NCBI RefSeq assembly: GCF_030272615.1
Contig: NC_081411.1
Span: 211,312,744-211,376,743, forward strand
Length of the DNA stretch: 64,000 bases
Origin: Cryptomeria japonica
Taxonomy: Eukaryota; Streptophyta; Pinopsida; Cupressales; Cupressaceae
Reading direction: 5' to 3'
The notes under the pieces: generated by a model
Databases searched by the model: none
The model's input: the letters and a program-made list of their open reading frames with translations, nothing else
Told to the model about the DNA's origin: nothing
Position numbers and translations under genes: made by a program
Shown here: in pieces, positions 23,166 through 36,096 of the stretch
Layout of the letters: the number at the start of each line of letters is the position of its first letter
Numbering within the stretch: position 1 is the first letter of the stretch

Positions 23166-24990
23166 GATTCATTGAGAGTGTGCATGTAAAAGTTGATGAG
23201 GATATGTACAAAGGAAATAAATCACAGGTAAATCAGTATGATGATTATGGTGATGAAGGTGAGGAATCTCAGTCAGACAATGAACCAGAAGAAGCATCCA
23301 AGAAGGCTCCCAACCAGTATGTGTAGTTGAATCACCCAGAAAAGAAAATTCTAGAAAATAAGAGTGATGGTGTGCAAAATAGAAGAAGACTTGCCCGGAA
23401 TCATGAACAAGTCAAATTTTGCCTCATGACTGAAGTAGAACCTAAAACATTCAATGCGGCCAGCAAAAGAAAGGAATGTATGGATGCCATGGAAGAAGAA
23501 ATGCAACAGATTGAGAAGAATAAGACTTGGAAATTAGTCCCTAGACCAGAAGGCAAGAACATCATTGGCACTAAATGGGTCTATTAGAATAAGATGAATG
23601 AAGGTGGTAAAATTGTTAGGGATAAAGCTAGACTGGTGTGCAATGGATACTCTTAGGTAGAGGCAATTGACTTTGAAGAAACATTTGCACTGGTAGCTAG
23701 ATTAGAAGCAATTAGAATGTTTCTAGCCTTTTCTACCTACAAGGGTTATAAAGTATATTAGATGGATGTAAAATCTTCCTTCCTAAATAGAAATTTGGAA
23801 GAAGAAGTGTACATGGAGAAATCAAAAGGGTTTCTACTACATAAAGATGAAATATTTGTGTGCTGGTTGAAGAAGGCAATGTATGGCTTAAAGCAAGATT
23901 CTAGAGCATGGTATTCAAGATTAGATCAATACCTGAAGGAGCAAGGATTCAAAGAGGGGAGTGATAACAACAATTTATATATAAAGAAAGATGGAAACCA
24001 CATGATCATTATGGTTATGTATGTAGATGATATTATTTTTGGAGGCAACAAATACACCCTTTGCAAAGACTTTGTTGATCAGATGCAATCAGAATTTGAG
24101 ATGTTAATGCTTGGTGATTAACATACTTCCTTGGTTTGCAGATATTACAGCAAGATAAGGGAATCTTTATCTCACAAACCAGGTATGCAAAGGATATGTT
24201 GAACAAATTTCAACTAGAGGATTGTAAACTGGTAAGTACTCCCATAGTGACTGGAAGAAAATTAAGAAAGAATGATGAATCACTGGTGGTGGATCAGACA
24301 TTGTATAGATCCATTATAGGTAGTCTATTGTATCTAATTTCTTCTAGACCGGATATAGTAGAGGCATTGTGCATGGTGGCCACATTTCAAGTTGAACCTA
24401 AGCAGTCATGTATGAATGTTGTAAGAAGAATCTTTAGGTACCTCTGAGGAACAATCAGTTATGGATTGTGGTACCATAAACAAGGGGAATTCATCTTGGA
24501 AGAATACACTGATGCTAATTGGGCAGGTTGCATTGATGACCGAAAGAGTACAAGTGGTGGTGCATTCTTCCTAGATGACCAGTTGGTCTCATGGCATAGC
24601 AAGAAGAAGGACTTAGTCTCTCTATCAATTGCTGAGGCAGAATATGTTTTTGCTTCTACATGCTACTCTTAGGTTCTTTGGATGAAGTAGACCCTCAAAG
24701 ACATACAGGTGGATATCATTGATCCTATTCTCATCTGGTGTGATAATTTGAGTGCAATCAATATAGCAAAGAATCTGGTGATGCATTTTAGAACAAAGTA
24801 CATTGCCATCAAGTATCATTTTCTCAGATAGAAGGTTGAAGAACATGAAGTAAGGATGGACTATGTCCCTACCAGAGAACAAGTAGTGGACATTTTCACC
24901 AAACCATTACCGGTAAGCACCTTTGAGTACCTATGACACAAGTTGGGAGTTGTGTCATTTTCCTTATGCACTTAAGAAATGAAGGTTTGA
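23165..24990 (+). pseudogene. Element A reverse transcriptase and RNase H
   Basis: Copia polymerase motifs in order: [51 protein letters not shown], and the catalytic YVDD at 24020-24031. RNase H follows with YTDANWAGCIDDRKSTSGG, SIAEAEYV and DIFTKPLP. Frame changes near 24115. TAG stops at 23585, 23654, 23759, 24670 and 24688 each sit where the family has Gln. It copied element RNA to DNA before decay. Confidence 0.9.
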
Positions 24991-27275
24991 TATTGTTTAA
25001 GGGGATTTCATAACAACATCTATAACTCATGAACCACATATCAGTATTGGCTGCAATCATTGGTAACAGGGAAAGGGGGACCTTGTGCAATGCCCCACCA
25101 AGAAACCCCGAAGGGATAAGGCTGAAACACACGAATGGAGATGCAATAATTTTTTATTTATTTATAATTAAACATAACATATTGATACAATGAGTTACCA
25201 AAACTCATATAACACAACAGAAGACTAAACAGCCCTAAATATTTTCCCAAAGTGATTACTTAATTAATATCTAACTCAACTTGCGACCTTGATCCAATCA
25301 AGCAGGTTAACTTAATTACATGTTATTACTTAAAACATGGATATAATTCTTTTCAGATAAATTAATATTGTAGATAATAGGATGCGTTCATCCATTATGG
25401 TTCAATATGCGGCCAACAAGAGGGAATTCCCCCATTAAAGTTAAAACCTGGATAACATGTGGAGGTTCATCCATTAAGATTAAAATATAGATAACTTAAT
25501 GGAGTTCACCCATTTAAGATAAAACATAGATAATCATGATGAAGTTCATTCATTAGAGATAAATTTTAGATAACATGATGAATTCATCCATTCAATTTAA
25601 CCATACATCTCGCCCATACTTTTATTTTATAGCAAACTAGCGAATACTTTCCATGCATACTTAAATTGCATTATCAATAAATGAATATATTTCATTAATC
25701 AAATATACATTCTTTGATGGTCCTAATTACTACATTTAGATAAAATTACCACATACATGCATTTATAATTAATTTCATCTAATCCCCACTATACATTTTA
25801 ACATAAGCATCCATACATGCTAAATTAAAAAGAAACATAAGAATGTAAAAACACCACATAACACCAAAATGATCTCGGACTTCACCCTTAGTGGGCTACA
25901 TCTTCGGGTCTACTCAACTACAAGACCCCTCTGATACTTAATCAATAGTGAAGAATACATAAGGTTCACATCATTTACAATTTGGCCATCAAGGCGAACA
26001 TAACCAATAATACACATGACCACCTTGGTCCATTAAATGCATAGATGATCCCTAAATAGGAAAGGATCCAACTGAACATAATAAGAAGCAAATTATAATA
26101 GATCAACTGGAGCATCCATGAAACTAAATCTTTGCAACCCATCATAAGAATCCCTTGGTCTAATATGAAAATTAGGTTCTCACGAGGGCAATAAACAATA
26201 GGACGACTCCAAAACTATGCTTCGATCAAAGGCAACACAACACACACTAGCGAACATATTTAAATGAACTCCTAAAACCCAGGAATACTCAAGGTCAAGC
26301 ATACGGAGTTCAATGTGGTAGGATTATGCACTTGGTCAAGCTAAACTTCATACGGGGTGCACCGATTGACGGTACTCTAACTAGAGACCTGACTAGCTAG
26401 GGTCTACCACAAACTAATATTTAACATACGCATAAGGGACATGATTGAATACAAACTATCATATGAAAACAATCTAGATTCGGGATCAAGACCAACACCG
26501 GTACCGAAATCGACAAATGACAATAACCTACAATTACTAACAAGGACTTGCCATCTCATAAGCAAAAGTGAATACAAAAAATTGAAACTTGCATAGGCCT
26601 AAACTAGAAAGGACAACCTTTTTCCATATTGTTTAAACATTAAAATCGATCCAATTTTTTAATTGATCTAAGTTTGATTGCAGTTTGTTTACCTTGACTA
26701 GGTACATGACGCTCATGGTTTTCTAACTCACAAAAGTTTGTTTGCATCAGAACATGACGTAAATACATCATTTTCGTACGGGTCCGAAAACAATTCCCAA
26801 AAATTCATCTTTTCTAGAACCAAGTTACACTTTTCAGATTAAAGAAATATAGATTTAAAGGAACCAAAAGTAGGCAAACGTTTCCCAAATCAACTAATTA
26901 TTTCCTTACGCAACTAAAGAAAAATACCAAAATTAAATATTAATTCATATAAATATTTATTAATCTGCGATTAATAAAATATACGCAATTAATAATTAAC
27001 AACAAAATTAACAAATCAAGTATTTATTTAGAAACAAATATGCCTTAATAACAAAATAGAATTTGATTATTAATTAATGTATATATACCAATATAGAATT
27101 AATTAGTAACAAATTAATCATAAATTATTAATTAATTACTAAATTTAATCATAATTAAACTTTATTTGAAATTAACTATCATTATAATATTACATTTTTT
27201 TCGACAAATAAAAAAAATATATTAAAAAATAATAATTTAGATAAACCCCGAAAGGGGCGGGGGGGGGGGGGTATC

Positions 27276-27480
27276 CACGTGAGCCCCTTGGTAGCCCATG
27301 CTACCATTGGTAGTAGGCTGCTTCGGGGGGGGGTGGGGGGGACGGGGGGGGGAGACCCACGTGAGCCCCTTGGTAGCCCATGCTACCATTGGTAGTAGGC
27401 TGCTTCGGGGGGGGTGGGGGGGACGGGGGGGGGGAGACCCACGTGAGCCCCTTGGTAGCCCATGCTACCATTGGTAGCGC
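27276..27480. repeat. 82-bp minisatellite with long G runs
   Basis: The unit starting CACGTGAGCCCCTTGGTAG begins at 27276, 27358 and 27440. Each has internal inverted pieces (TTGGTAGCCCATGCTACCA) and ends in runs of 7-9 G (GGGTGGGGGGG, ACGGGGGGGG). G runs also precede it at 27259-27271. More TGGTAG pieces follow to ~27545. The G runs could form quadruplexes. Confidence 0.85.
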
Positions 27481-29124
27481 TGCTACCAAATGGTAGCAAG
27501 CTGCTTCCAACTGGTAGTAGTCACTACCTTGGTAGCCGCTACCCCCCAATTCCAATTTATATTTTCTTTTTCTAAATTTCAAATTTTTTTTTTTTTATAA
27601 ACGAAAACAAAGATTAATAAAATCTCATAAAAGAAAACATAGATTATTAAAATCTCCTCTCTAGCACTCACTCTGAGAAAACATATTAAAATAAAATCAC
27701 AGCATTTTTTTTTTTTAATCAAATAAAACTATAACCCCACAAAATAATTACTGGTAAAGGAATATATTAGAATACTCCAATCTCTAAGCCCAAACAAAGA
27801 TTGGGAAACACACCAAAACCCAATCAATTTCCTCCACAAAGTCAAATTGGCTGAACTTTTCAAATAAATTTTGGCAACAAAAGAATGGGAAAAGGAAGAA
27901 ATTTAACTCTATTCCTGATTCTTCCAAAATGAAACTTCCAGAACGAAACACATAGGCTGAAAACATAGGAGGGTAATCCTGGCAAAATTTTGCCAGCATA
28001 ACCCCTGTGACTCAAACTAGAAAACCAAAAACATATAATCCTAAATAAAAACAAAGCTCAACCAGAAATGTGAGACACAACCATATTCCATTTATTCATT
28101 TACAGACACACAGAAAACTACAGAGAAAGGAAGAAATTTATTGAGCTAATATAAAAAAAATTAAAATAGGCAGAAGCTTTCTTGGAAAATCTTGAGGAAG
28201 AACTCATGCAACCAGATATCCATGCCAAACCTTACTTCCAAATCCTTATTCCCCAACATGCATAAAAATTTCTTCTTCTCACAGATTGGCGCCTCCTTCT
28301 CGTGAACTCCCTGGAATTAAAAAAAATTAGAAAAATACATGCAACCTAAACTTTTTAGGTTTTCCCCCAAAAATATTTTCCAATAATAAAATATTTAATA
28401 ATAAGAGCATTTATTTTTCAAATTAGAAAAATCAAAAATGCTTTTCTTTCCCTCATGTAATTTCTAATTTTTTCTAATTAACACCACTTAGCATTTTTAT
28501 TTCAAAATTATATGGGTAAAATATTTTATTTTATTTTTTTTAAAACTATATCAACATGTTTTAATCTTGCTTTTCTAATTAAATTGATTTTCTTAATTAA
28601 TTAAAAAAACAACCTTTCTATTTTTAAAAAGCAAAGAGATTAAATTAATTCTATTTCAAATTAATTTAAATCTTTCCTTTCCAAAAACATAACTAAATAA
28701 ATTAATCAATTAAAATTAACCATTTAATTAAACTAGCTACAAATTTAAATTGAGCAATTCTAAATAACGACTAATCACATAAAGGGAACCTATTTAATTT
28801 AGTCCCTTAATTTTTAATGCATAAACACACATTTAATCAAATTAAATAAAAAGGATAATTACTCAATTTAACCACACATACAAAACACGCAAACTACGAA
28901 AGCCAAACAAACAGACGACTTGCATACCCAACCAAAGGAATTCTAACAGACAACTGGCGACGCTCACTTGGGCACGACTAGGGTCACATGAGGGTCTCCC
29001 GACCACCTAATCCAATTTTCTAAGGGTTAATGAGAAGCACTCAAACCTGTGAATCCAAGTGAAGACGAACCTCACACCCATGCAGTATTGTACCTATAGT
29101 CTCCTGCAACCCTGAATCATATTT

Positions 29125-29126
<2 letters not shown>

Positions 29127-29164
<38 letters not shown>
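29127..29164. repeat. (AC)15(AT)4 microsatellite
   Basis: Fifteen uninterrupted AC units at 29127-29156 followed by AT units. It lies within solo LTR D, ~180 bp before element C. Confidence 0.95.
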
Positions 29165-29165
<1 letters not shown>

Positions 29166-29346
29166 ATAAAAGTGTTAGCCCAAGATTAATAGCATAATTC
29201 AAGAGAAATAATAAACTTACATACGAATTGATGTGGTAGCCACATTAACAAGTATGCACATTAATTAAAATATCTGACTACAACATGATTACATGATAAC
29301 TAACCAAGGTCAACTCGAGATTAGGATCTGATTAGGGTAGGGGTAC

Positions 29347-30132
29347 TGTTAGGAAACTCACAGATACTAAGAGAGGGGGCTGAATTAGTATCTGACCAGT
29401 GATTAGAATTTCTCAACTTAAAACATGCAGAACATATTGTAACAGTGTACCGGTATGCAAGAAATAATGCAATAAATAGAAATGAAAGAAACCACATGAA
29501 AATCACACCATAACACAATGATTTAACGAGGAAACCCGGTGTGGGAAAAACCTCAGTGGGATTTGTGACCCACAATATTCACTTACTAGCCAATAAGAGA
29601 ATATGACTTACAATAGGGGCCTGCACATGCAGGAAGTCCAAGTGCCTAGAGCTCACTGCTCAAATGGGAAGTCTCACTGACTTACAATGTGGATTATACA
29701 AATCCAATAACTTGTACTGCTTTACAATAGCATCTTTAATGCCGGATTCAGTACCGGTTTCTGCTTTGTTCTTTACATATACCCCTTAACCTATATTTCG
29801 CATAATAGGTCTGCCTAATTCTTTTTTCCTTACTTACAAAAATGTCCTACAATGACTTCTTATATATATAAGTCATTTTACAATGATATCAAGTCGGCTT
29901 ACAAGGTTTTTACAATAATAAACAAAATGTAATATAACAAAAATCCTGCCGGCCTTTGTGTCGGTATGCTTCCTTTCTCTGTGCTGGTGCTGGTGTTTTG
30001 ACTGCTGGTGTAGAGTGTGTTCTGCTGATGCTGGTGTAATGCCTTGTTGGTGCCATAGGATTGTAAGGTTGCCATCAATGACAAAACCTTCAATCACATA
30101 CAATGTCTCATTGGAGTGTGCATATACCAACA
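29347..30132 (-). repeat. 3' LTR of element C (786 bp)
   Basis: On plus: TGTTAGGAAACTCAC...ATATACCAACA, colinear with 35189-35969, followed by the purine tract complement. Confidence 0.92.
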
Positions 30133-30612
30133 ATCTCCCCCTTTGGCACTGATGGCAACACTCATTAGAAATTTCAAAAGTGTATCCAAAAATGTGAAGT
30201 CTAAAAAATGTTACCAAAAATGTGTGCTCCCCCTGAGCATATGATTCCTGTGATATTTGAATTTTCTCATACCACTACTCCCCCTTTGGCATCAATGACA
30301 AAGGTTGTCAATATGTCAGTAGAGTTTGTAGTTTCAACCTTGTAATTGGGTAGTTACAATTTGAAATAGATCCACCAAAATCAAGTTTATACTCTCCATA
30401 AACTTTTTAATGTCTCTTATTGTTGTCTCTATTCTTTTAGCTGTACCAGTGAGGTGTTGCAAATGCTCTGCTGGTGTTTTCTGTCCTTATATCAATGCCT
30501 CAGATATTTCCTTCCGCAATGATGCTAGATAGTCCAATCTTGGACTTAGTTTTAATCTTAGATGCTTTTCCTTATTCACTATTCTCTCCTTTTCTCTTTG
30601 TAATTTAAGTAA

Positions 30613-33600
30613 TTATCCCTCAAAATTTGTTATCTTTTGCTCAAAAACTGATAATGTATCAGGTGAGTTAACAAAATTATCAGCAAGTTTATTGATTTCA
30701 TCCTGTACCTTGCATATTTTCTTATCTATGTCTACAGTCAAAAAGTTTGTCTTACAGGTGTCTTTGTACAGAGTTTTGTACTCTTTCAATAAGTTACACA
30801 GTTCTGGTAGAAGTGTGTCAAAATCCCTAGTACACTTCTTTATCTGCTCATCAAAGAATCTTTGTTTTTCAATTTCTACTTTGTCCTTAAATGTCTCTTC
30901 CTTTATTTTCTCAATGTTTTCTGTGATATATTTACACAAGGTATCAAGTTGTCCTAAAGAATCTTTATTGTCTATATTACAGTTAGGAGCAATTACCTTC
31001 AAAATTGGGATTGTGTCATCTATTGCCTTATAAGCTTGTGAGCTACAATATGTTATCCTTTTAATTGAATCTAAGAGTACTTCAGTCACATTAGTTGATT
31101 TGTAGCCTGATGATGAGGAACCTACATTCTGAGTACTGCCGGTGGAAGTAACCAAGCTTGTATTGACCTCTGGTAGGTCTGTTTGTGTTTGCATTTCCTT
31201 AAGCAATGGTATTTCTACTTCTCCAGTTGCTAGTTGCACTGTTTCCTCATGAACCTGTTCCTGTACCTGTTGTTGTTCTTGTTCCGGAGCCTTTTGCTCT
31301 ATTTTTTTCTTTGTTTATTGCATTGTCTCAGTCTAAGTCTGAGTTTCTACCTATTGCTCTTTCACATTCTGTCAGTTTTTCTTGTGTGTTTTTAGTTTGC
31401 TCATCTACCAGAGGCTCACTAGCCATGTCAGTCTTATCAGTAGTATCTTTGTCTACCACAATGTTGATCTTTTGAGTATCAACATCCACTATATATAAGA
31501 CTTCAGGATTAGGATTGCAATCCTCTACATCCATACTTTCAACTTCCAGTTGATCTTTTGTAGTTGTCGTTGTTACCAATGGAGCAATCAAAGGAGGTGA
31601 GGGTAAGTTTTCTTTAACCTTGATACTAGGTGGTCCACCAACTTTACCTTTACCCTTATCTCTTTCTTTCTGATATACCTTTATAGGTTTGTGGCTCATG
31701 TATTCTTCTTGTTTTTCTTTTTCCACTAGGAAAATGTCCCATGCATTTTCTATCTCCTCAGTCACCTCATTAACTCTTCCAACCATTAAAGCAATGTGCC
31801 AGTGTGTAGTAGAAAATATTGACCGGTTGGCTTCAACAATTAAGTCATCAATTTCTTTGGGTGAATTCACCGGGTATATAGCAAGTAGCTTTTCTATCTT
31901 TATTTTCTTGTCAAGTTCTATTACTACTTGTCTCCTTGCTTCCAGCCTTTTGAACAGTTCATCTAGTAATTCATCTACAACTTCCATCAAAAATTTCTTA
32001 TACATGTCCATATGCAATATAACACTATTTTCTACTTGTTCTTTTTCATCAGCTGTCAGAGTGTCAATATAATTTCTCTATATTCTTCAGTTTCCCTTCT
32101 TCTGTAATTTCATTCAATAGTATGTCAAGAGGAGCCAGGTTTTGTTTTGTTCTCTTCTTCTTCTTGGGTGTCAGTTTCTTCTTTGGTGTAGCCTTTCTTA
32201 CTAGAGATCTCACTGCTTGTTGTTTTTGTCTCGTCCTCCTAGGTGAGGGTGTGGTTGCTGGTGAGGGATCTCTTTTCCTTACAACTCTCTTAAAAGTTGC
32301 AGGCATGTCATTCTCTGAGGATGTGCCTACCAGTGATACCTAAGTTTCAAGTTGTGGAGCTGCTAACTCATCCTCTGTTATACTGGTTTGTTCCATTACT
32401 TTATCCTTGATTTCCTTTGCTTACCTAGAACCTCTTCTTACTACTGCTTCAACCCTTTTTACTCTTTTATGGGATTGTATTTGTCTTTCAATAGTTTCTA
32501 CACTACCAAATACTTCTTCCTTAGGTTCTTTTGGTGCTTCCAGAAGTGCTTTAGCATAAGTCTCAACTATATGATCATCTGTTTCGTAGCCCATCTCTAT
32601 TACCCAAATTGTCCTAGGGATGACTGCTTCCATCTAGATCTCATCCTTCTTAATTACAAAGCATATGTTATCCTTATATTTGTCAACAATCTTTTGTGAT
32701 AATCTGATTTTTTTCTTCATTTTGGCCTTCAGTGCTTGAAAATAGTCTTGGATACTCTGATCCTTATCTTCTCCCATATTGTTGAATAATTGTGTTAGTT
32801 GTTTACCTACCGGTATGTCATATCCAAGTTCTTTGTAGCCTATACTGGGAACCTGTTTGGTTATATGTAGCATCAAACATACTAACAAATTTCCAAACCT
32901 AAAAGTTCATTTCTTGTCTTTCTTAATCTTGCCTAAGTTGTCAATTAATTCATCCTTCAACCACTCACATACATCAATCTTTGCATTATCTGTGACCATG
33001 TCATAAGCACTCTTAATGCATAGACTTGACACTGAGTTGAGTTTGTTTGCATGGGTTGCCTTATATCCTAATATCATGCTGATAAATATTACATTAGTAT
33101 CTTTTACATCATTGACTATTAAGGACCTTTTATCAGATGTGGCACTAGTTAGCTGAGTAACTAGGTCATTTGAGACCTTCTTGGTTTTGTTTGGCCTTTT
33201 ACCGGTGGTCAGTAACCCTGTGACAACTTTCACAGCTTCCTTGGTGATTTTGTGAATTGTATCTAACCAGAAAAATTCACCATGTACCCTGCTTAAGACT
33301 ATCCTAATCACATCCTTGGGGAATTCAAAAATGCTAAGCATCTTTGTAAATCCTAGGGTTTCAATGATCTTATGTTAACCTTTTACATTATCAGATTCAT
33401 CACATATGACAAATTTAAACATGGTTTTAATCTCTTCATTTCCTAGTTCCTCAATGTTGCAGTGAATGTGAATCCTAGGGTCTTCAGCATAAACAACTCC
33501 TTTAGGAATTTGAGAAAAAGCACCTAAAGTATCATCTTTCTTTGCTACCTTGAGAACTAATTGAAATACGGGCCTAGGTCTTTTCACAACTTTGACAACA

Positions 33601-33641
33601 AAAGGGTTTGCTATATATTCAAGTGCAGAGGTGGATGCCAT
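30613..33641 (-). pseudogene. Element C ORF2: conserved protein of unknown function
   Basis: ATG at 33641 on minus. Residues in common with B ORF2 include RPVF, GAFS..P, YAED.R.HIHC, ITKEAVKVV, VCEWLKDELIDNLGKIK and FRFGNLLVCLML, then PRTIWV.E.GYE.DD. A basic Pro/Lys segment (KKKLTPKKKKRTKQN) lies mid-protein and a coiled-coil-like C-terminus ends at 30613. One frame holds down to ~32064 with several stops, then two shifts. No polymerase, integrase or protease motif. Function unknown; a packaging or chromatin role would be guesswork. Confidence 0.65.
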
Positions 33642-34039
33642 GATAAAATACCTTTTACTACCTTTAGGATGGATGATTGCTTGAAGTGTTCTTGCCTCTT
33701 GCTCGAAATGTCTTAGCTCGAAATCTTTGTGCTCTTCATAGGTTTGAAATCTTGGTGAAATGAAATGGAGCCAAAACCACAAATTTATAGTGTTAATTTG
33801 CCATCTACCACATTAAATCCATGCCGGTTATGTATTCACTTAGCATTGTCTACCGGTAATGAAGTAATTTCCAACTTCTCATCTCTAACCAAGCGAATGA
33901 TAGCACATGTGTCATTAGATCACCAAACCCTCAAGGAAACTTTCTTCAATTCGATGAAGAACTTCCTGCCAATGGAGCATCACTCTATCCTGTCGGTGAA
34001 GCATCACTCTGTCCTACTGGTGAAGCATTGATTGGTTCT

Positions 34040-35117
34040 ACTGGTGGAGGAGTATTCCCAATATTAAGATCAGCTTTTCTAATCCATTGTTTTGAGAATT
34101 CTTTCTTAACCTCCTCAAATTTTTCTTTACCTTTCAAGCTAGAACTTTTGTTGTCTACTGGTGATCCTTTACTTCTACAGAATTTTGCAATATGCCCAAT
34201 CTTGTTACATGCATAACAAGTTACTTTATTCTTTTGAATAGCTTTCCCATAACCTATATCGGTGTGTGTTCTGCATTGATTAGATAAATGTCCAAATCTT
34301 CAACAAACATAACATCTCACATTCATTCTGCAATTCTCAGAATTGCGACCAACTTTGTTGCATTTAGAACATTGACCGGTGGGTGTGTTGATATTCTGAT
34401 AATTTCTAGATCTACATTCATTTTCTCTATGACCATACTTATTACAATTAAAGAATTTATCATTGAATTTATAAGCATTAGGTTGCCTTACCGGTTTGCT
34501 ATGATCTCGTGTGTTTGCAGTACCAGAGCTTCAAAGCCAATTCCAGTACCAACTTCAAAGACAATTCCAGAAGTGTCACCTTTAGGTTTTTGATTCTTCA
34601 GCAAGGTGCCAAGTTCTTTTGAGCTTTTCTTGAATTTTTCTTTATGTTGATTTGCAGTTTCTAGTTCTCTTTCTAAGACTTCTTTTTGTCTCATTAGTTC
34701 ATTGGAGTCATTCTGAGTGTGCATCAGATCTATCTTTAATAGATCATTTTCATAGCTAAGTCATGTATTCTCATTTGCTACATCACTTAGTCTTCTGGTC
34801 AATTCTTCTTCATTCTTCTTCCTATCTTCAATCTCTTTACAAAATCTCATAGTCATATCATGCATCTCATTCTTTGTAGTTATGTTCTCCAGTTTCAACT
34901 TACTTAACATATCATTAAGTGATTCCTTTTCATCATTCTCATTTTGCATCTTTTCACAAAGTTCTCTTCTCTTATTTCTTGCAATAGTAAGATTCTCTTG
35001 AAGTGCCTGAATGATATCCTGAGCTGCTTTTAGATCATCTTCTAGTTTGATATTTTTCATTTTTTCTGCATCATAGTCTGAGAGAGCTGCTTCAAGTTGC
35101 TCCATCAGATTTTCCAT
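34040..35117 (-). pseudogene. Element C gag-like protein
   Basis: ATG at 35117 on minus opens LEAALSDYDAEKMKNIKLED, matching the coiled coil of B (LEMALEDYDAER). Heptads continue in two further pieces (LSKLKLENITTKNEMHDM; LERELETANQHKEKF). Four knuckles follow around 34180-34460: FNCNKYGHRENEC, CSKCNKVGRNSENC, CYVC..FGHLSNQC and CYACNKIGHIAKFC; two have lost a ligand. A repeated SPVGQSDASPTG-type stretch encoded near 33970-34035 ends the protein. Stops and shifts present. Confidence 0.7.
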
Positions 35118-35188
35118 CTTTACCAATGTCAAGATCTTCCTCAAGCTGTTAGGCTTTTGAAAATAGAGGACCAAGCTCTGATACCAAT

Positions 35189-35969
35189 TGTTGGGAAACT
35201 CACAAATACTGAGAGGGGGGGGTGAATCAATATCTGACCGATGATTAGAATTTCTCAACTTAAAACATGCAGAAAATATTGTAACAGTGTATCAGTATGC
35301 AAGAAATAATACAATAAATATAAATGAAAGAAACCACATGAAATCACACCATAACACAATGATTTAATGAGGAAACCCGGTGTGGTAAAAACCTCAGTGG
35401 GATTTGTGACCCACAATATTCACTTGCTGGTCAATAAGAGAATATTACTTACAATAGGGGCCTGCACATGCAGGAAGGCCAAGTACCTAGAGCTTACTGC
35501 TCAGATGGGAAGTCTCACTGACTTACAATGTGGATTATACAAATCCAATAACTTGTATTGCTTTACAATAGCATCTTCAATGCCGAATTCAGTACTGGTT
35601 TCTGCTTTGTTCTTTACATATACCCCTTAACCTATATTTTGCATAATAGGTCTGCCTAATCTTTTTATCCTTACAAAAATGTCCCACAATGACTTCTTAT
35701 TTATATAAGTCATTTTACATTGATATCAAGTTGGCTTACAAGGTTTTTACAATAATAAACAAAATGTAATATAACAAAAATCCTGTCGGCCTTTGTGCCG
35801 GTATGCTTCCTTCCTCTATGTCGGTGTCGGTGTTCTGAGTGCCGGTGTAGAGTGTGTTATGCCAATGCCAGTGTAATGCCTTGTTGGTGCCATAGGATTG
35901 TAAGGTTTCCATCAATGACAAAACCTTCAATCACATACAATGTCTCATTGGAGTGTGCATATGCCAACA
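35189..35969 (-). repeat. 5' LTR of element C (781 bp)
   Basis: On plus: TGTTGGGAAACTCAC...ATATGCCAACA. It contains GGAAACCCGGTGTGG near 35370 and the GTGAATC block with seven to eight Gs at 35213-35225. Confidence 0.92.
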
Positions 35970-35983
35970 GGTACTACACCTTG

Positions 35984-36096
35984 ATATGGATCAAAGGGGG
36001 AGTGGAAAATACCCTTTGTCATTATTTCAAAGGGGGAGAAATCTAGTGGTATGAAGTATCTTGTAGTAAGTTGACATCAATGCCAAAGGGGGGGAT
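35984..36096 (+). promoter_or_regulatory. Triple polypurine tracts at the 3' end of element A
   Basis: Three AAAGGGGG-type tracts at 35993-36000, 36029-36038 and 36085-36096, the last touching the 3' LTR. Multiple tracts are a described Sirevirus trait; the last primes plus-strand synthesis. Confidence 0.8.

Larger units (their letters stand above)
29347..35969 (-). mobile_element. Element C: second gag+ORF2 retrotransposon, minus strand
   Basis: LTRs at 35189-35969 (5') and 29347-30132 (3'). Exact target duplication GGTAC (29342-29346, 35970-35974). PBS complement GCTCTGATACCAAT at 35175-35188, purine tract complement ATCTCCCCCTTT at 30133-30144. Interior genes match B: coiled-coil and knuckle gag, then a long unknown ORF2; no pol. 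LTRs differ from those of B, so B and C are related subfamilies, not copies of one insertion. It landed four bases before the end of D. Confidence 0.92.
25086..35978. mobile_element. Element D: 4.3-kb solo LTR split by element C
   Basis: Starts TGCAATGCCCC and ends GGGGTACTACA, imperfect inverted ends of gypsy-LTR type. Target duplication CCTTG is exact (25081-25085, 35979-35983), both inside the 3' untranslated part of A. Net length without C is about 4265 bp. No second LTR, PBS or coding sequence was found, so a solo LTR left by recombination is the best reading. It holds long AT-rich tracts, an 82-bp minisatellite and an (AC)15 run. Orientation is not certain. Confidence 0.75.

Noticed and set aside
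27259-27545. CRISPR-like repeated units
   Set aside because: Adjacent 82-bp units with no unique spacers, in a plant LTR; this is a minisatellite.
27301-27582. A 93-residue minus-strand Pro-rich ORF
   Set aside because: It only translates C runs of the minisatellite.
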